Of a DNA stretch of 25,722 nucleotides, positions 1-10,439 are shown one piece after another. How positions within the stretch are numbered: the first letter of the stretch is position 1; each line of letters starts with the position of its first letter. This DNA comes from Flammula alnicola (taxonomy: Eukaryota; Basidiomycota; Agaricomycetes; Agaricales; Strophariaceae). The position numbers were made by a program, and so were the translations under genes. The notes under the pieces are model-generated. The model saw nothing but the letters and a program-made list of their open reading frames with translations, was not told where the DNA came from and made no database searches. Where the stretch lies: positions 1-25,722 of the forward strand of contig JADNRV010000539.1 in NCBI GenBank assembly GCA_015499995.1, given 5' to 3'.

Positions 1-35
1 TTAAGTATCACGAGTTCTATATCCTTAGGACACCT

Positions 36-1324
36 CTAAATGTTAATACTTCTATGACAAGACTTACCACTGTCGCCTAGGAGAATATTATCTATCAGGC
101 GCGTTTTGTCCACGTTCAGCGCTCCACTTAGGATGACCAGATCCACGTCGTCCTTGCGAAGTCCCGCATCGAGAACGTCGAATGTGTGCGTCGTTCATTT
201 CAAGGTAGTCAAGCCGGATGGTGACGTCCAGGCCGGCGGCTTGGGCTTCAGCGATGCGACGCTCGACGACGGCCTTGGCTCTCGCAATGCACTCGCTTTT
301 GAGGAGGCCTGAATTCCAGGCGGCCTCTGCTGCTTGCAGAGCCTGGCGGAGCGTAGGCGCCACTTTGCGTCCTTCAGCGCTGAGGTAGGCGTTCCGCGAT
401 GAGAGCGCCAGACCATCGGACGAATCTCGCCGTTGGGATTATGTGGAGGTTCTGGGGCTCGGGATGCGATAAAAGCAGATCTCGACACATACGCTTTAGA
501 AGCAACGCTTGTTGGATGTCTTTTTGCCCGAAGTAGCATTTGTGGGCTGTGGGATAAGGAATTTAGAATCCTAAGGCTAGGTCATTGGTAAGGCCAAAAC
601 TAACCTCGATGGCGTTAAATATTTTGTAACGACGGTGGCTACGCCGCGGAAGAAGGTGGGCCTGCTGACGCCCTCCATTTGCTGCCCGTATCCTTTTACT
701 TCGACGAAGGTACCCTTTTGCTCCGCGACGTTTTGGACAATGCCGGAAGGGTACATCTCTGATACCGTTGGTAAGAACACGGCCGACGGCGTGTGCACCT
801 TCAAGGAGGCATTATTTAGACGCTACGTGTTCGGCAGCGAGAAGTTCGAGGTCTCTGGGTAGAGTCCGGGGGTACGTGGCGAGGTCTTCGTGCGGGGCAA
901 ACTGTGCTGGGTTAACGAAGATCGACACGACGGTGAGATCATTCTCTGCAAGAGATCTCCTCACTGCAAAAATAAATATTTTTCATGAATACATGTAGTG
1001 TCGTATGCGGATCAATTGGGACAGACCGAGAGAGAGGTGTCCTTCATGAAGGGCACCCATCGTAGCCACGTAGCCAACGGTTTTGTTTGCATCGAAAGCC
1101 TTTTTCCTCCATGCACGGTACGCCGCTACCGTCGTGAAGAGGGATCGACGATTCTGGTAATTCGGTCGTATTGGATGACATGGTCCTCGCCGGGGTAAAA
1201 TGGAGGCTCCTGGGTAGTACGATGCTTTGAATGTAGATGGAAGATTGGGGTTTTGTGGTCCTTGGGCTCCAGGAATAACGAAGGTGTACTGGAGACGAAA
1301 GATGGAGATCCTAGATAATATCAT
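36..1324 (-). CDS. panC: Pantoate--beta-alanine ligase (pantothenate synthetase), frame-disrupted
   Basis: The enzyme joins pantoate and beta-alanine using ATP in the last step of pantothenate synthesis. Exon 1 (1324-1027) carries the ATP-binding motif [12 protein letters not shown]. An intron at 964-1026 leads into [21 protein letters not shown]. Later pieces read [12 protein letters not shown], YxGQKD-like sequence, [39 protein letters not shown] and [15 protein letters not shown] second intron lies at 547-604. These pieces are in order but not in one frame: the frame changes near 800-815, 620-625, 533-537, 418-425 and 181-186. Some breaks look like lost bases in short runs (AAAA at 622-625), others do not. 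The in-frame stop used here is at 36-38. A GTAAGT just before it could be a splice donor leading off the window. Identity is certain from motifs. Whether it is a pseudogene or a poorly assembled contig end is open. Confidence 0.85.
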
Positions 1325-1816
1325 TAAACGATGTACATTGGCCGATTTTGAGAATCAGGCGTTTGAGAGTGGTGATGTCGCATTAGAACGAGAAAATGGT
1401 GGCTTCCGCCAATTTTTTACTGCCTATACCCGGTGAAATCGGTTATCAGATAAGATCATTTACTGATCAGTATTTATCGATCAATTATCAATGTCATAGA
1501 GAATTCTCTCTTTACGACATTTGTATTCAGGTCGGCGCCCTGTGAACAATGCTTCGACCGGCCATCCTGGAACAAAGCAATGGTTACCATTGGGGTCGTT
1601 GCCCCTGTCGGTAAGCCTTCAGAATAGCACAATAAGCTTTACTTCGCCTCGACCCTTCTCTTCCTCTCTTCTGCCCTCAGCTTCTGCGGACGCTCCGCTC
1701 AGTGGCACCACTAAACACTATATAAAGTGTCCAGCAGCCACACGGATTTCCTTTTCCTTTTTTCCAGCACTCAAGTCCACCAGGCATTGTCCATCTCATA
1801 CTTAATCGACACAACG
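1325..1816. promoter_or_regulatory. Intergenic region between the panC-like gene and the next plus-strand transcript
   Basis: No convincing coding sequence is seen in these 492 bases. The left part should hold the panC-like promoter. The right part holds a TATA-like box (1718-1727) and a pyrimidine-rich tract at about 1749-1766, a usual arrangement before a fungal start codon. Confidence 0.5.
1718..1727 (+). promoter_or_regulatory. TATA box (CTATATAAAG)
   Basis: A good TATA consensus sits 90 bases before the ATG at 1817. It is followed by a C/T-rich stretch where transcription could start. This supports a real plus-strand transcript starting here even though the coding frame downstream is unclear. 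Confidence 0.55.
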
Positions 1817-2415
1817 ATGGCACTATTACCTTTCAACGTGTCATATATCGTCCTCACACCGCGACGCGTTCGCCTTCCCGGAGAGGTCTCGAAAACTACT
1901 CCTTCTCCGAGCAAATCTGGGTACGTCGTCTTGGACAATTACTCGCCCCAGCTGTGTGGCTCATTCCAAAAATTTTCCTAAGGCTTCGCTCATTGCGATG
2001 GTCCACCGATATCTCGACAAAAGCTGGCAAATCGTTCCGCTCCCTCGTCGGAGGAAAATCATGTGCGACTGCTTCGCCTCAGAAAGAGAAACCCGAGGAA
2101 TCCAAAACGCCTCAAGAAGATTAGCTCACCGACTCGATTATTAGCAACTTTCAATAACATGTACCATACGACCGCGAGATACCATGGACGGATTATTACG
2201 TTACCAGTACCTTACTATATGCATTTGCAAGCTACTCTGTCCTTCAGGACAAGCCTCTCGACCGCCTCAAGACCCTGGCCATCAATTCACTTGCAGCTTT
2301 CCGAAGGAAGGATAGCTCAAATATGTCTCGTGTAACTAAAAGTATACATCGAGTAAAACGTATTGGAGCAAGAAAGATCATTAGAAAGAGCGGACTAGCC
2401 ATAAGGGATTCATAA
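1817..2415 (+). other. Coding-like stretch of unknown function, frame unclear
   Basis: The ATG at 1817 (context acaacgATGGC) follows a TATA box and pyrimidine tract. Its own frame gives only 54 codons (stop at 1979-1981). A second frame, offset as a one-base loss would make it, reads from about 1880 to 2121. It contains a hydrophobic stretch (LGQLLAPAVWLIPKIFLRL) and a Lys/Glu-rich end. The same frame resumes after stops at 2122 and 2155 with DYYVTSTLLYAFASYSVL and continues to a stop at 2413-2415. This could be a small membrane protein with an unrecognised intron plus an indel, or a decayed gene. I recognise no family. Confidence 0.3.
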
Positions 2416-2561
2416 TACAGGACATTAACAAAATTGCATGTTACGAAATTACATAAATAGCTTGCCTAGCAAAGTCCCAGTAAGGTATGGGTTCAGAAAC
2501 ATTCAATGTTCGCGAGCACCTCATCCTGAAAAATATGAGAAGAATCAAGAGACAACAACGT

Positions 2562-5500
2562 CTATGACGGAGACGTCGGTGACTCGAGAACGCCAAACGA
2601 AGGTCCCCCAGTCGCCTCGCCGCCATTGAACATAGCCTTGATCGTCATCTCGCTTCGCTTCTGCCTGACGCGCTCCACCTCTTCCGCGCCTCCGGTCATC
2701 TTCAGCCTCTTCTGGCTGACAAAGTCCTGGATCTCAACTTGCAGATCATCCGTGCGCGCCGCCAGATCTTTTTCCCTGTTCTTCTGGCTCGCCTCGATGG
2801 CCTTGAGCCGCCTCTCCGGGTCCACCGCCGCGCCCTTGATCTCGAGCATCACCGAGCTCAGCCCTTCGTGCCCCTCGTCACGCGGAGGCGGGCGGAAGCT
2901 CCGGCCGGTATTGCGCGCACGACCAGCCCGTTGGGCTTGCGCAGCGTGATGACCTTCTCGACGTGGCCATATACTTCCACCATCGCTTTATGATCCTCAA
3001 GCAGATCGCTCAGGAACTCCTCCTGATGCGTAAGGAACTGCTGCTCCTCGACGATATTCTGCAGCTCCTCCTCCCACGTCTTCTTCCACATGGGCTTGAC
3101 GGTATTGATGTGCTCAGACAGACTTGCGAGCTCGGCGGCGATGGTGTCCATGTCCTTCTTGATGTTCTTGAAATACATTGCGTTGGGCGTTACATGGCGC
3201 TTGATCACGTCGTCCTTCACGCTCTCGATGATGTCCTGCAGCTTCTCGACCTCCGTCAACACGTTCTGACTCCGCACGTCCAGCTTCTTCTTTCCAGAAT
3301 CAATATACGCCCGCGCGCCACCAACATTCGAGTTGGCCAACGCCTTTACACTCTGCGTCTGCGTGCGGAGCGTACCAAGAGAGTCCTTCGTCGACTTCAT
3401 GAACTCGGTATAGAGCTGTCGCATGATGCCGATATCACGTCGGAGATTCTGCACCTCGTCAAACTGCGTCTTGAGGTCGGTAACCACGCGACTCGTATAT
3501 TCTGACAGCACAGAACCGCCTGTCATTTGCGGTTGCAACGACTGTCCGGTCATCTGCGACGTGATAGGAGGCAGGTTTGGCATGGGAGGTTGCACTTGTG
3601 ACATGAAAGAGGGCGTCGAGTCGCCCATGAACCGCGAGAGTCGACGAGCGATATGCTGGAATTGTCGATCGCTTGGCCGGTTTGGAGCTGGAGTGCTCTC
3701 TGCTAGAGGTTGAGCAGCGATATCTATTATATGCGATGAGGGCCGATTGCTGCTGGTCACAGCTGACCTCAGCTCCTTGATATCATTAGAGAGGTTCGAA
3801 ATCTGCGCGTCAATGTGCTGTTTGATTTGATCGAGAGCTGTAAGAGCTCAGACCTCAGCAAAGCCATAACGTTTATAGAAAACACGATGTTATACGCACG
3901 CTCAATGTTTAGCGAAAGCAGGCACTTCTCCTTCACATCATCGGTGTCTTCGAGTTCGTATTGCACCCCACTTGCCGGATCGCGGATGTAGATGGCAGGG
4001 AAGTTATCGAGACCAGGATTGTAAGAAAACTTGTCGACGAACAAAACTCTCAGAGACGCGAAAGTAAAGCCTGGTTCAACGACGACTTTCTTCACTTCTC
4101 GGCCTAGTTGCAAGAAAATTGTCATTCGTGATGGATCGGCCGCTGTTTGATTTCCGGCAGAGCTAGATTCGGCTACAGCAGTCGTTGGCTCTGGCGTTCT
4201 CGATGGTGTACTGGGCAATGGAGGCACGGCCGGTGTTCTTCTCCCGTCCGGAGTCATTGAACGCGAAGCCTTGGTTCTCCCAGAGCCTTCAGGTTTGGCA
4301 GACGGCTCTGGTTCTTCATCGTCCACCTCAGTCAATACAGCGAGCTCGTTGGCAGTGAGATTTCCTGTAGCAGCCAACGAGCGACGGTTTGGGTGATTGG
4401 CCGTACCTCGCAACGATCGCTCGCGCGTCGTCGAAGCACCTGTCATCTTGGAGATGTTATATATAGAGAACCGCTTCGAGGCGCGACGTTCCAGGAGGAC
4501 GTCATTAGACTTCAAGGCTGCTAATGACTTAGCGACTGCAGGAGGGGGTTCAATGGGCGGTGTATCTGGCGGCGGCGGCGATGCAGTTCCGTTTGCGTAG
4601 TACTGTGGACTAGACGGCTCGACCACAACAGTAGGTGCAAGGTTTGGAGACCTCTCCATAGGTTTATCGACAAGGGAGTATCGTTTGACTTCGGCTGGTA
4701 CAGGCGGAGGCGATGTCGGTCGTTTGGCGGGTGGAGTGTCTTCGGGGGCAGGTGTTGTATTTCTGCCATTTGTAGGTGGTAATTCTTGTGGTTCTTGTGA
4801 CGGGGTGCTATAGCTCGAGGTGGAGGAAGACGTTGGAGCGATGGAAGAAGGGGCGGCTCTATCCGCCCGCAGTTGAGAGTTGAAATATTCATTGGAATGA
4901 GATCGCTGAGGATCGGAGGAGTCCTCGCTACCCGCGGGATGTTCTACGATGGCAGGTGCAAAGCCTCCAACAAAGTCGCTCCCACCAGGTGAGTTGTTCG
5001 AAACGGGGTCTCTTCTCCTTGAGGGCGGACCACTTCGGCGAGACGCACTGTCGCTCTCGGTCCTTTCACTGTCTGTAATTTGCTGAGATCCTTGTGAACG
5101 ATGTCCTTCTCGGCGTGCAGACCCACTGGCACGCGAAGACCGACTTTCGGTTCGGTCACTGGCTGTATCGCCTGACCTGTGTCGATGGTCCGAAACGATT
5201 CTGCGGTAGATTGATTGCTTGCCTCGAAGACCCTGGAGGAGGTTGGTTATAATTTGACGAACGGTCGGGAGATACAGTTCGAGGTGTTCTGGCGTGGCAT
5301 CCTCAGCCAGACACTGTTCCAGCACATTTCTCAGATCATCGGGCACGGAAAGTAGTTCCCTTGGAGAAAAGGTGATTCAGCACAATTCATACAAGAGAAA
5401 TGAAAAATCCTACGTCATTTCAATGTTAAACTGTGCAAATGCAGCAACAGCAGCGTTGAAATCGTTGCCCAAGCGGACGTAGACATTGCTAACACCCTCC

Positions 5501-5765
5501 TCGTCCATCCTCAGCTGACTCCATAATGTTAACGCCTCCAACAGTTGCTTGATAGACACCAAAAGACGAGTCACTGCCGACTCCACTGCCGGCTGTAGGA
5601 ATCGGTATTAGTCTTTGACGAGAATACTTCCGTCAGCACTCTTACTGAAGGGTGTCTCGAGCCGCGCTCACTGCGCCCTGATCCCGAGGTAGTGGAGGAA
5701 ATTGAATTGTTTTCACGGCGAGAAGGGTGTCCATTTGCCTGCGAGGGTTGAGTCGACCTGGACAT
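2562..5765 (-). CDS. BUD6: Bud6/Aip3 polarity protein (actin-interacting protein 3), one frameshift near 2927
   Basis: Bud6/Aip3 binds actin and formins and helps nucleate actin cables at sites of polarised growth. Exons are 5765-5646, 5592-5414, 5359-3900 and 3837-2562. Introns are 53, 54 and 62 nt, the first with a CTAAT branch-like site. Exon 2 carries the conserved Aip3 N-terminal helices (SAVTRLLVSIKQLLEALTLW, NDFNAAVAAFAQFNIEM). A long Ser/Pro-rich linker follows, then the domain with LQLGREVKKVVVEP and LRVLFVDKFSYNPGLDNFPA. A coiled-coil half ends with EEELQNIVEEQQFLTHQEEF. The conserved tail (FRPPPRDEGHEGL, MLEIKGAAVDPERRLKAIEA) lies in a different frame from the preceding coil. A single missing base at the C-run 2927-2929 reconciles them and gives about 1011 residues. 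As written, translation would stop at 2858-2860. The start is the first ATG in frame. Confidence 0.92.
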
Positions 5766-5966
5766 TGTGTCAGGGCACGGAAGGGGAGCAAGAGACAGGA
5801 GGGAGACGGCGGAGACTTGAACTTGAAAGCACTTGATGTCCAGGTCCTATTTGTTAAATCGTGAGAAATACTTTCCTTTTACAATGGAAACTTAAAGTAA
5901 GTGGTCGGGGCCGGAAAGGTCAAGTTGGTTTACTATGTAAAACCAGAAAACTCGGAGAAGCCAACC
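5766..5966. promoter_or_regulatory. Short divergent promoter region of bud6 and the small gene at 5967
   Basis: About 200 bases separate the bud6 start from the next plus-strand ATG. No TATA consensus stands out. In the plus direction an open frame runs from 5901 into the small gene but begins right after a TAA at 5898-5900 and has no ATG before 5967. Confidence 0.35.
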
Positions 5967-6210
5967 ATGGAAGATGTAGAGCCCAGCAAGTTTGTCTATC
6001 AAAGGTATTTGTTTATGAACCATAATGCCTGGAGCTTTATGTGGGCCATGTGGCTCGTTATGTTACGCCTTGGACAGCGAACGCAATTCAAATGTCTGGC
6101 TGGGTCAAGGCTTTCACGGAAGAATATTAATCATTCCACAATACGAAGACGAATTATCTGTTGAAATGGAGCTATGGAAGACCATTTGTCCGTTCAAGTC
6201 CGCCTGTTAG
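5967..6210 (+). CDS. Small two-exon protein of unknown function (about 56 aa)
   Basis: Exon 5967-6004 joins exon 6078-6210 across a 73-nt intron (GTATTT...GGACAG). The joined frame is open and ends at TAG 6208-6210. It reads MEDVEPSKFVYQ, then SERNSNVWLGQGFHGRILII, PQYEDELSVEMELWKTICPF and a C-terminal KSAC. Without the splice the two halves are in different frames, so the intron is what makes the gene. The frame is also open upstream to 5901 (VKLVYYVKPENSEKP) but has no ATG there, so an upstream exon may be missing. No family is recognised. It could equally be the 3' remnant of a larger gene. Confidence 0.4.
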
Positions 6211-6322
6211 CTATAGCTAGTTCTTATGTTTTGTTTTCATTTCCTCGCGCGCGATAGCTTTCCTACATATCTTCCATAAATTATATGTTAATATACAGCT
6301 GTGTTCCATTTAACAGCAAACT

Positions 6323-8825
6323 CTAAGATAGAGGAGCAGCCCCAGGTCCTGCGAGGATCATCTCATCAATGACCTCATCCTTCTCCGTCCGCTTGTAAGT
6401 CTTGATCGTCTCCCCATAGTCCGACACGTCGTAAATGCGGAACCTGCGGTCGAATCTGTCGAACTGATGAGATAACCGCATTCTCAAATACTCGAATGGA
6501 ATGAACTCACCCAATCTTTCCATAGCCAGAGTAGGAGCTAAATAAGTATTGAAAGTTAGTGTACATCCGATGGCACTCATCGAGATAGATACGTACCCGC
6601 CACCTCCGAAACACAGCCAGACACCATGGACGCGTCGGCAGTTTTCCGTAACTTCGAGACCGAGCCGTATTAGCATTAAAGACGGCAATGAAATAAAAGT
6701 GAACTTACTGTGGCAATGTCCGTTCCCAATTGCTTTGACCTCATGAACGTTTCCATTAGCTACATGCTCGCTTTCCATGGCTTTTAAAATGCCCTTCTCG
6801 AAGAAACCATCGCTCTTCTTTGCATGGCCGGGAGGTTCTTGGCCAGAAATACCCACATCAAGAGGCCTGCCTGTTTTGGGGTTCATATCGGCCTTCGAGT
6901 AGGATTCTGGTCTAGTGGCTAATAAATCTTTGTGACACGGAAAATAAAGAACAAATGAACATACAGAGGAATGTGGAAAAACATCAGCGCGTTTGGTTTC
7001 GCTAGTTTACGCGTAATCGGGGTGATTTGGTCCTGGCGTGCCCAGACAGATCCCAAGTCTTTGCCAGTATCAGGTCTAAATGGTCGTTCAATTTGCTTTA
7101 TCGATGCTACAAGGTATCAGTTGACTTCATTCATAGGTTGCAGATATGGCATTTACCTGATTCTTGTAGGAACCAATCAATCTGATTTTGTCGAATCCAG
7201 TCGTATTCCGTTGGAGTGAAGAAACCAAAAAAATCAAGGAAGCCCTTCGAATATGATCCAGAGTCCAGGAAGTATAAGGTCAAAACATGGGTTTTTGACC
7301 TGTCCGCGACTATGTTAATAGCCTGATATGAATGAGGAAAGTTGAAAAGACACATACGCATCTGGACTGAACACCTTCAAGACATAGTTGCCAACACCAT
7401 GGACGTCTTTTGGTCCCCTTTCGACTAAATTATATGGCAGCGCTTTCATCAGCGACATTTGTTGTTCTTTCAACATTCCATCCTCTTCATCGTGATTCCC
7501 GAAAACCGCTGCCCAAGGGATGCCTTTATCCGTAACAGCCCTAGAGAACTTCGCTAGAACCGATCTGGGGTCCCACGAGGAACCCTGGCCATTAAGCTGG
7601 TCACCAGTAAACACGATCAAATCTGGCTTTTCTTCGTCTATGATGTGCTCGATCAAAGTTTGGGTAAGGTTGTCGGAATGCTCGCATGGTTTAAGAATAG
7701 TATCTCGACACATCCCTTGAGAGACGGAGAAGTGAAGATCTGCGACCTGGAGGACCTTGAATTTTCCAGCATGGTTGAAGTGCAGAGGTGGTGCCTTTGG
7801 AGGTACTAGAAGAGCACCATCAGCAATACTAATAATAGAGGCGAAGATCACTCACGCTTGACACCTCTTCTATAAGTTATCCAGGTCGCCTCGACCTTTC
7901 CTTGCTGGGCAATGGTGGGGGGTTCTAGTTTCTCAAATCCATACCAAGGAACGTCTTCTCCGTAGAGCACGTCAAGTTCTGTGATAAGATTTGCTCTCTC
8001 CTCCGGAGTCATATCGCCTGCTTGTTTCCCGGTCTTGTACCATAGGTAGAGTGGAGGAAGTCCCCTGATCCCAGCGCGTATTGAGGTCTCGGCTTTATGC
8101 CAACTGTCCTCTGAAGACGGCTTTTCGTTTTCCGAAAGGATTTGAATGTCGGTGACGAGATTGATATCTTGTCGTCTTGTCCGCCGGTAATAAATATTCT
8201 GGCAATTTTTTCAGAAACACACTCCAAAATACCACAGCGTATGAAGAGAGATTACGGACCAGCCATCCAGAAAGATATCCTCCTTCAAGGTTGAGATTCC
8301 GCGGAACCCGAACCCACTTCCCTTTAATTCCATCTTGCTCACTAGTAGAATCGGGAGCGCAATAGTCCCCTCCAATGTCTGGATCGATTAGACACCGTGT
8401 GACGGCGATCTCAGAAACTAAATATCATGCATGCACAATTAATATCATGCCAAAGAAACGAATACTCGGTACGCACATCCAGTATCGTGCGGTAGAAGAG
8501 GGGACCAGGTATCCAGCGGAAGACTTGAATAGTCCACTTTATCTTCCGGTTTCGTAACGTTCCACCAATCAACTCCTGAATCCGGTGCTCCAGCGGAGGA
8601 GTTGCTAGGCCCTGTCGAGCTGCCTCCGCTCGGAATTGCATGGTCGGACAAGGTGACCGTTTCCCATGATTGCCATCCCATCCGTTGTTTGATGCCAGGT
8701 CCTCGAGTAGGTTGGTAGAGAATGAAGACATAGGTGAGCATCAGGGAGAACCCAATGACGGTCGTGATTGGCGCACACATGGACCGTAGGCCGCGGAAGA
8801 ACTTGTAACAAGTGAAGGAGACCAT
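6323..8825 (-). CDS. DCR2: Dcr2-type calcineurin-like metallophosphatase, membrane-anchored
   Basis: This belongs to the calcineurin-like phosphoesterases most like yeast Dcr2, a phosphatase linked to cell-cycle entry and to Ire1 and Sic1 dephosphorylation. Ten exons (8825-8477, 8417-8260, 8198-7856, 7805-7358, 7299-7157, 7106-6965, 6911-6709, 6651-6597, 6537-6511, 6455-6323) join in frame to 666 residues. Metal-site motifs are in family order: VADLHFS (D306, H308), FTGDQ (D352), FGNHDE (N387, H388), FFHIP, and GNGHCH near the C-terminal part. One hydrophobic segment (about residues 17-37, ITTVIGFSLMLTYVFILY) after a short basic N-terminus suggests a type II membrane protein. The region of residues 120-280 contains IYYRRTRRQDINLVTDIQIL, typical of the fungal subfamily. 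Introns are 50-61 nt. The start codon lies 222 bases from the divergent uL23m gene. No disruption is seen. Confidence 0.93.
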
Positions 8826-9047
8826 CTTTGCCTATTAGCCAGAGGCTAAGGGAGGGGATTTACTGCAATGCCAAAGACACAGCTATTTGTACTGAGAGTC
8901 GAAAGGACAGATTGAATGGAGCCTGGTGTGGTTCCGCCAACGTGGACGTTTCTGCGAAACAAGTCATGCCAATCACGTGGGTAATTTTGAAATTTCCCGA
9001 GGCGTGCACTGGTTCCAGGTTGGCAGCTTTCCTCCACCGCAACTAAA
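8826..9047. promoter_or_regulatory. Shared promoter region of dcr2 and uL23m
   Basis: 222 bases lie between two divergent start codons. No clear TATA box is present, as is common for housekeeping genes. No other feature is seen. Confidence 0.4.
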
Positions 9048-9991
9048 ATGCAGGTTCTTCGCTGGTGTCCGAATCTTCGACGAACGTATTCGACAAAACG
9101 AACACCACTACCGGAACTAGCGAGGGTTGCCCGGACAGCGTCCACCCCGCTTGCTGTGCGTCTCCGTCGACGCAAACAATTTGGTGCTGTCCCAGACGGC
9201 AAATCAGATGCGACACAATATGGACTCACACCAACCGAGAAAGCGCGCTATGATCGCCTCAAAGCTACAGGTGCACTTGAAGATTCTAGAGGAATCACTC
9301 CGAGCGAGGCTTCATGGTATAGCAAGGTGAACTCGCGCAGGTCCCGCATCCGCGGTTTCCGCCGCGAAGTGCAAGACGGCGTCCTCAAAACCGAAGCCGT
9401 GGACAACGGGTCTATCTTCCCAATATCACCTTCAGACTCGTCAGAAACAACACGCAGCCAGGTCAACCTTATAATCCCTATGAAGCGACTTTCCGTGTTC
9501 CCCAGTCCGTTACTAAAACCGACATCCGATCACTGCTCCTTGCTGTCTACGGTGTCAAGACCACCTACATCCGGACAGATAACTACATCTCTCCTTGGTT
9601 CCGCACGTTAGAAGGCCCTAAACGCAGACCTTACAAGACATACAAGCGTGCCGTTGTTGGATTGGTCGACCCTTTCTATTACCCTCATAGACTGGAAGAC
9701 ATGGCCTTAGAAGAAAGAAAAGAGCGAGAAGAGTGGATTGAGAAGCACTTCGCCATCCAGCACACGCGCAACTTGCAAAAGGAGGAGCTCTTGCGCCTGA
9801 CCAAGGGCCAAGGCAGAATGTCGTGGAAATTCAAGGCACCGTTCGCCACGAAGAGGTCGCATATCATCCGTCTCGTCTCAGAGCGCCGAGCGTCGAGGGA
9901 AAATTTGGTGGCTGGTTTCGTTGGTGGGATGCGTTCGCTGAGGGAAGAGGAGGAGAAATTCGACTATAAAAACTCAAAGCCAGGGTTGTAG
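9048..9991 (+). CDS. MRP20: Mitochondrial large-subunit ribosomal protein uL23m (Mrp20 family), one frameshift
   Basis: The product is a component of the mitochondrial ribosome near the exit tunnel. The N-terminus (LRRTYSTKRTP) looks like a mitochondrial presequence, basic and without acidic residues. The conserved L23 region lies in the second half: VYLPNITFRLVRNN, YEATFRVPQSVTKTDIRSLL, LAVYGVKTTYIRTDNYISPW and a Lys/Arg-rich KRRPYKTYKRAVVG. The protein has no intron. The first 118 codons and the rest are in different frames. One missing G at 9401-9402 (GTGGA where GTGGGA is expected for V-G-Q-R-V-Y-L) restores a 314-residue protein ending at TAG 9989-9991. Because the protein is normally essential for mitochondrial translation, an assembly error is more likely than a pseudogene. 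Confidence 0.88.
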
Positions 9992-10439
9992 GCCCGGTTC
10001 AATACCACCAGAGGAGACTTCCGGCGTTCCGGCCGTGGTCGAGTAATTTCCCTGTATAATTCAATACGTATATCTTATTTTTCTGGTTCTGTGGAAACTC
10101 ACCAACGCTCTGAACGCATTAATTTTAAGTCACTCACTGAACAAGGTTTGGACATTTTGAGAGTCCTTATTGGGTCAAAATATTATAAAGCCATTGCTGA
10201 CGAATACGTGTGTCCGTCATTCTTGCCTCCGGGTTCTACTTGTCGAAAATTAACAGGCTCCAAGTATGTAGGCCTCTACGTTATGGTTTTAATCAGAGTG
10301 CAGGGCTGCGCACAGTGCATCAACACGTGATCGCGCCTTCTGTCCGTTTACGCGAGTTTACGCAAAGTTTACATACGCGCCCTATTTATTTAAGCAACCA
10401 TGTCCCTGTTCACTTTTCCTTTTCCTTTCTTTCTCCTCT
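9992..10439. promoter_or_regulatory. Intergenic region upstream of the LRR gene
   Basis: No gene is seen in these 448 bases. An AT-rich TATTTATTTAAG at about 10384 followed by a C/T-rich tract (10405-10440) directly before the ATG is consistent with the core promoter and leader of the LRR gene. Confidence 0.4.

Noticed and set aside
797..824. A possible 28-nt GT-AG intron in the panC-like gene that would remove one frame break
   Set aside because: It is far shorter than the 48-90 nt introns elsewhere in this window, and would not explain the other breaks.
2963..3505. 180-codon open frame on the plus strand, Leu-rich
   Set aside because: It is the antisense of the Bud6 coiled coil; the leucine richness is a codon shadow of the bud6 gene.
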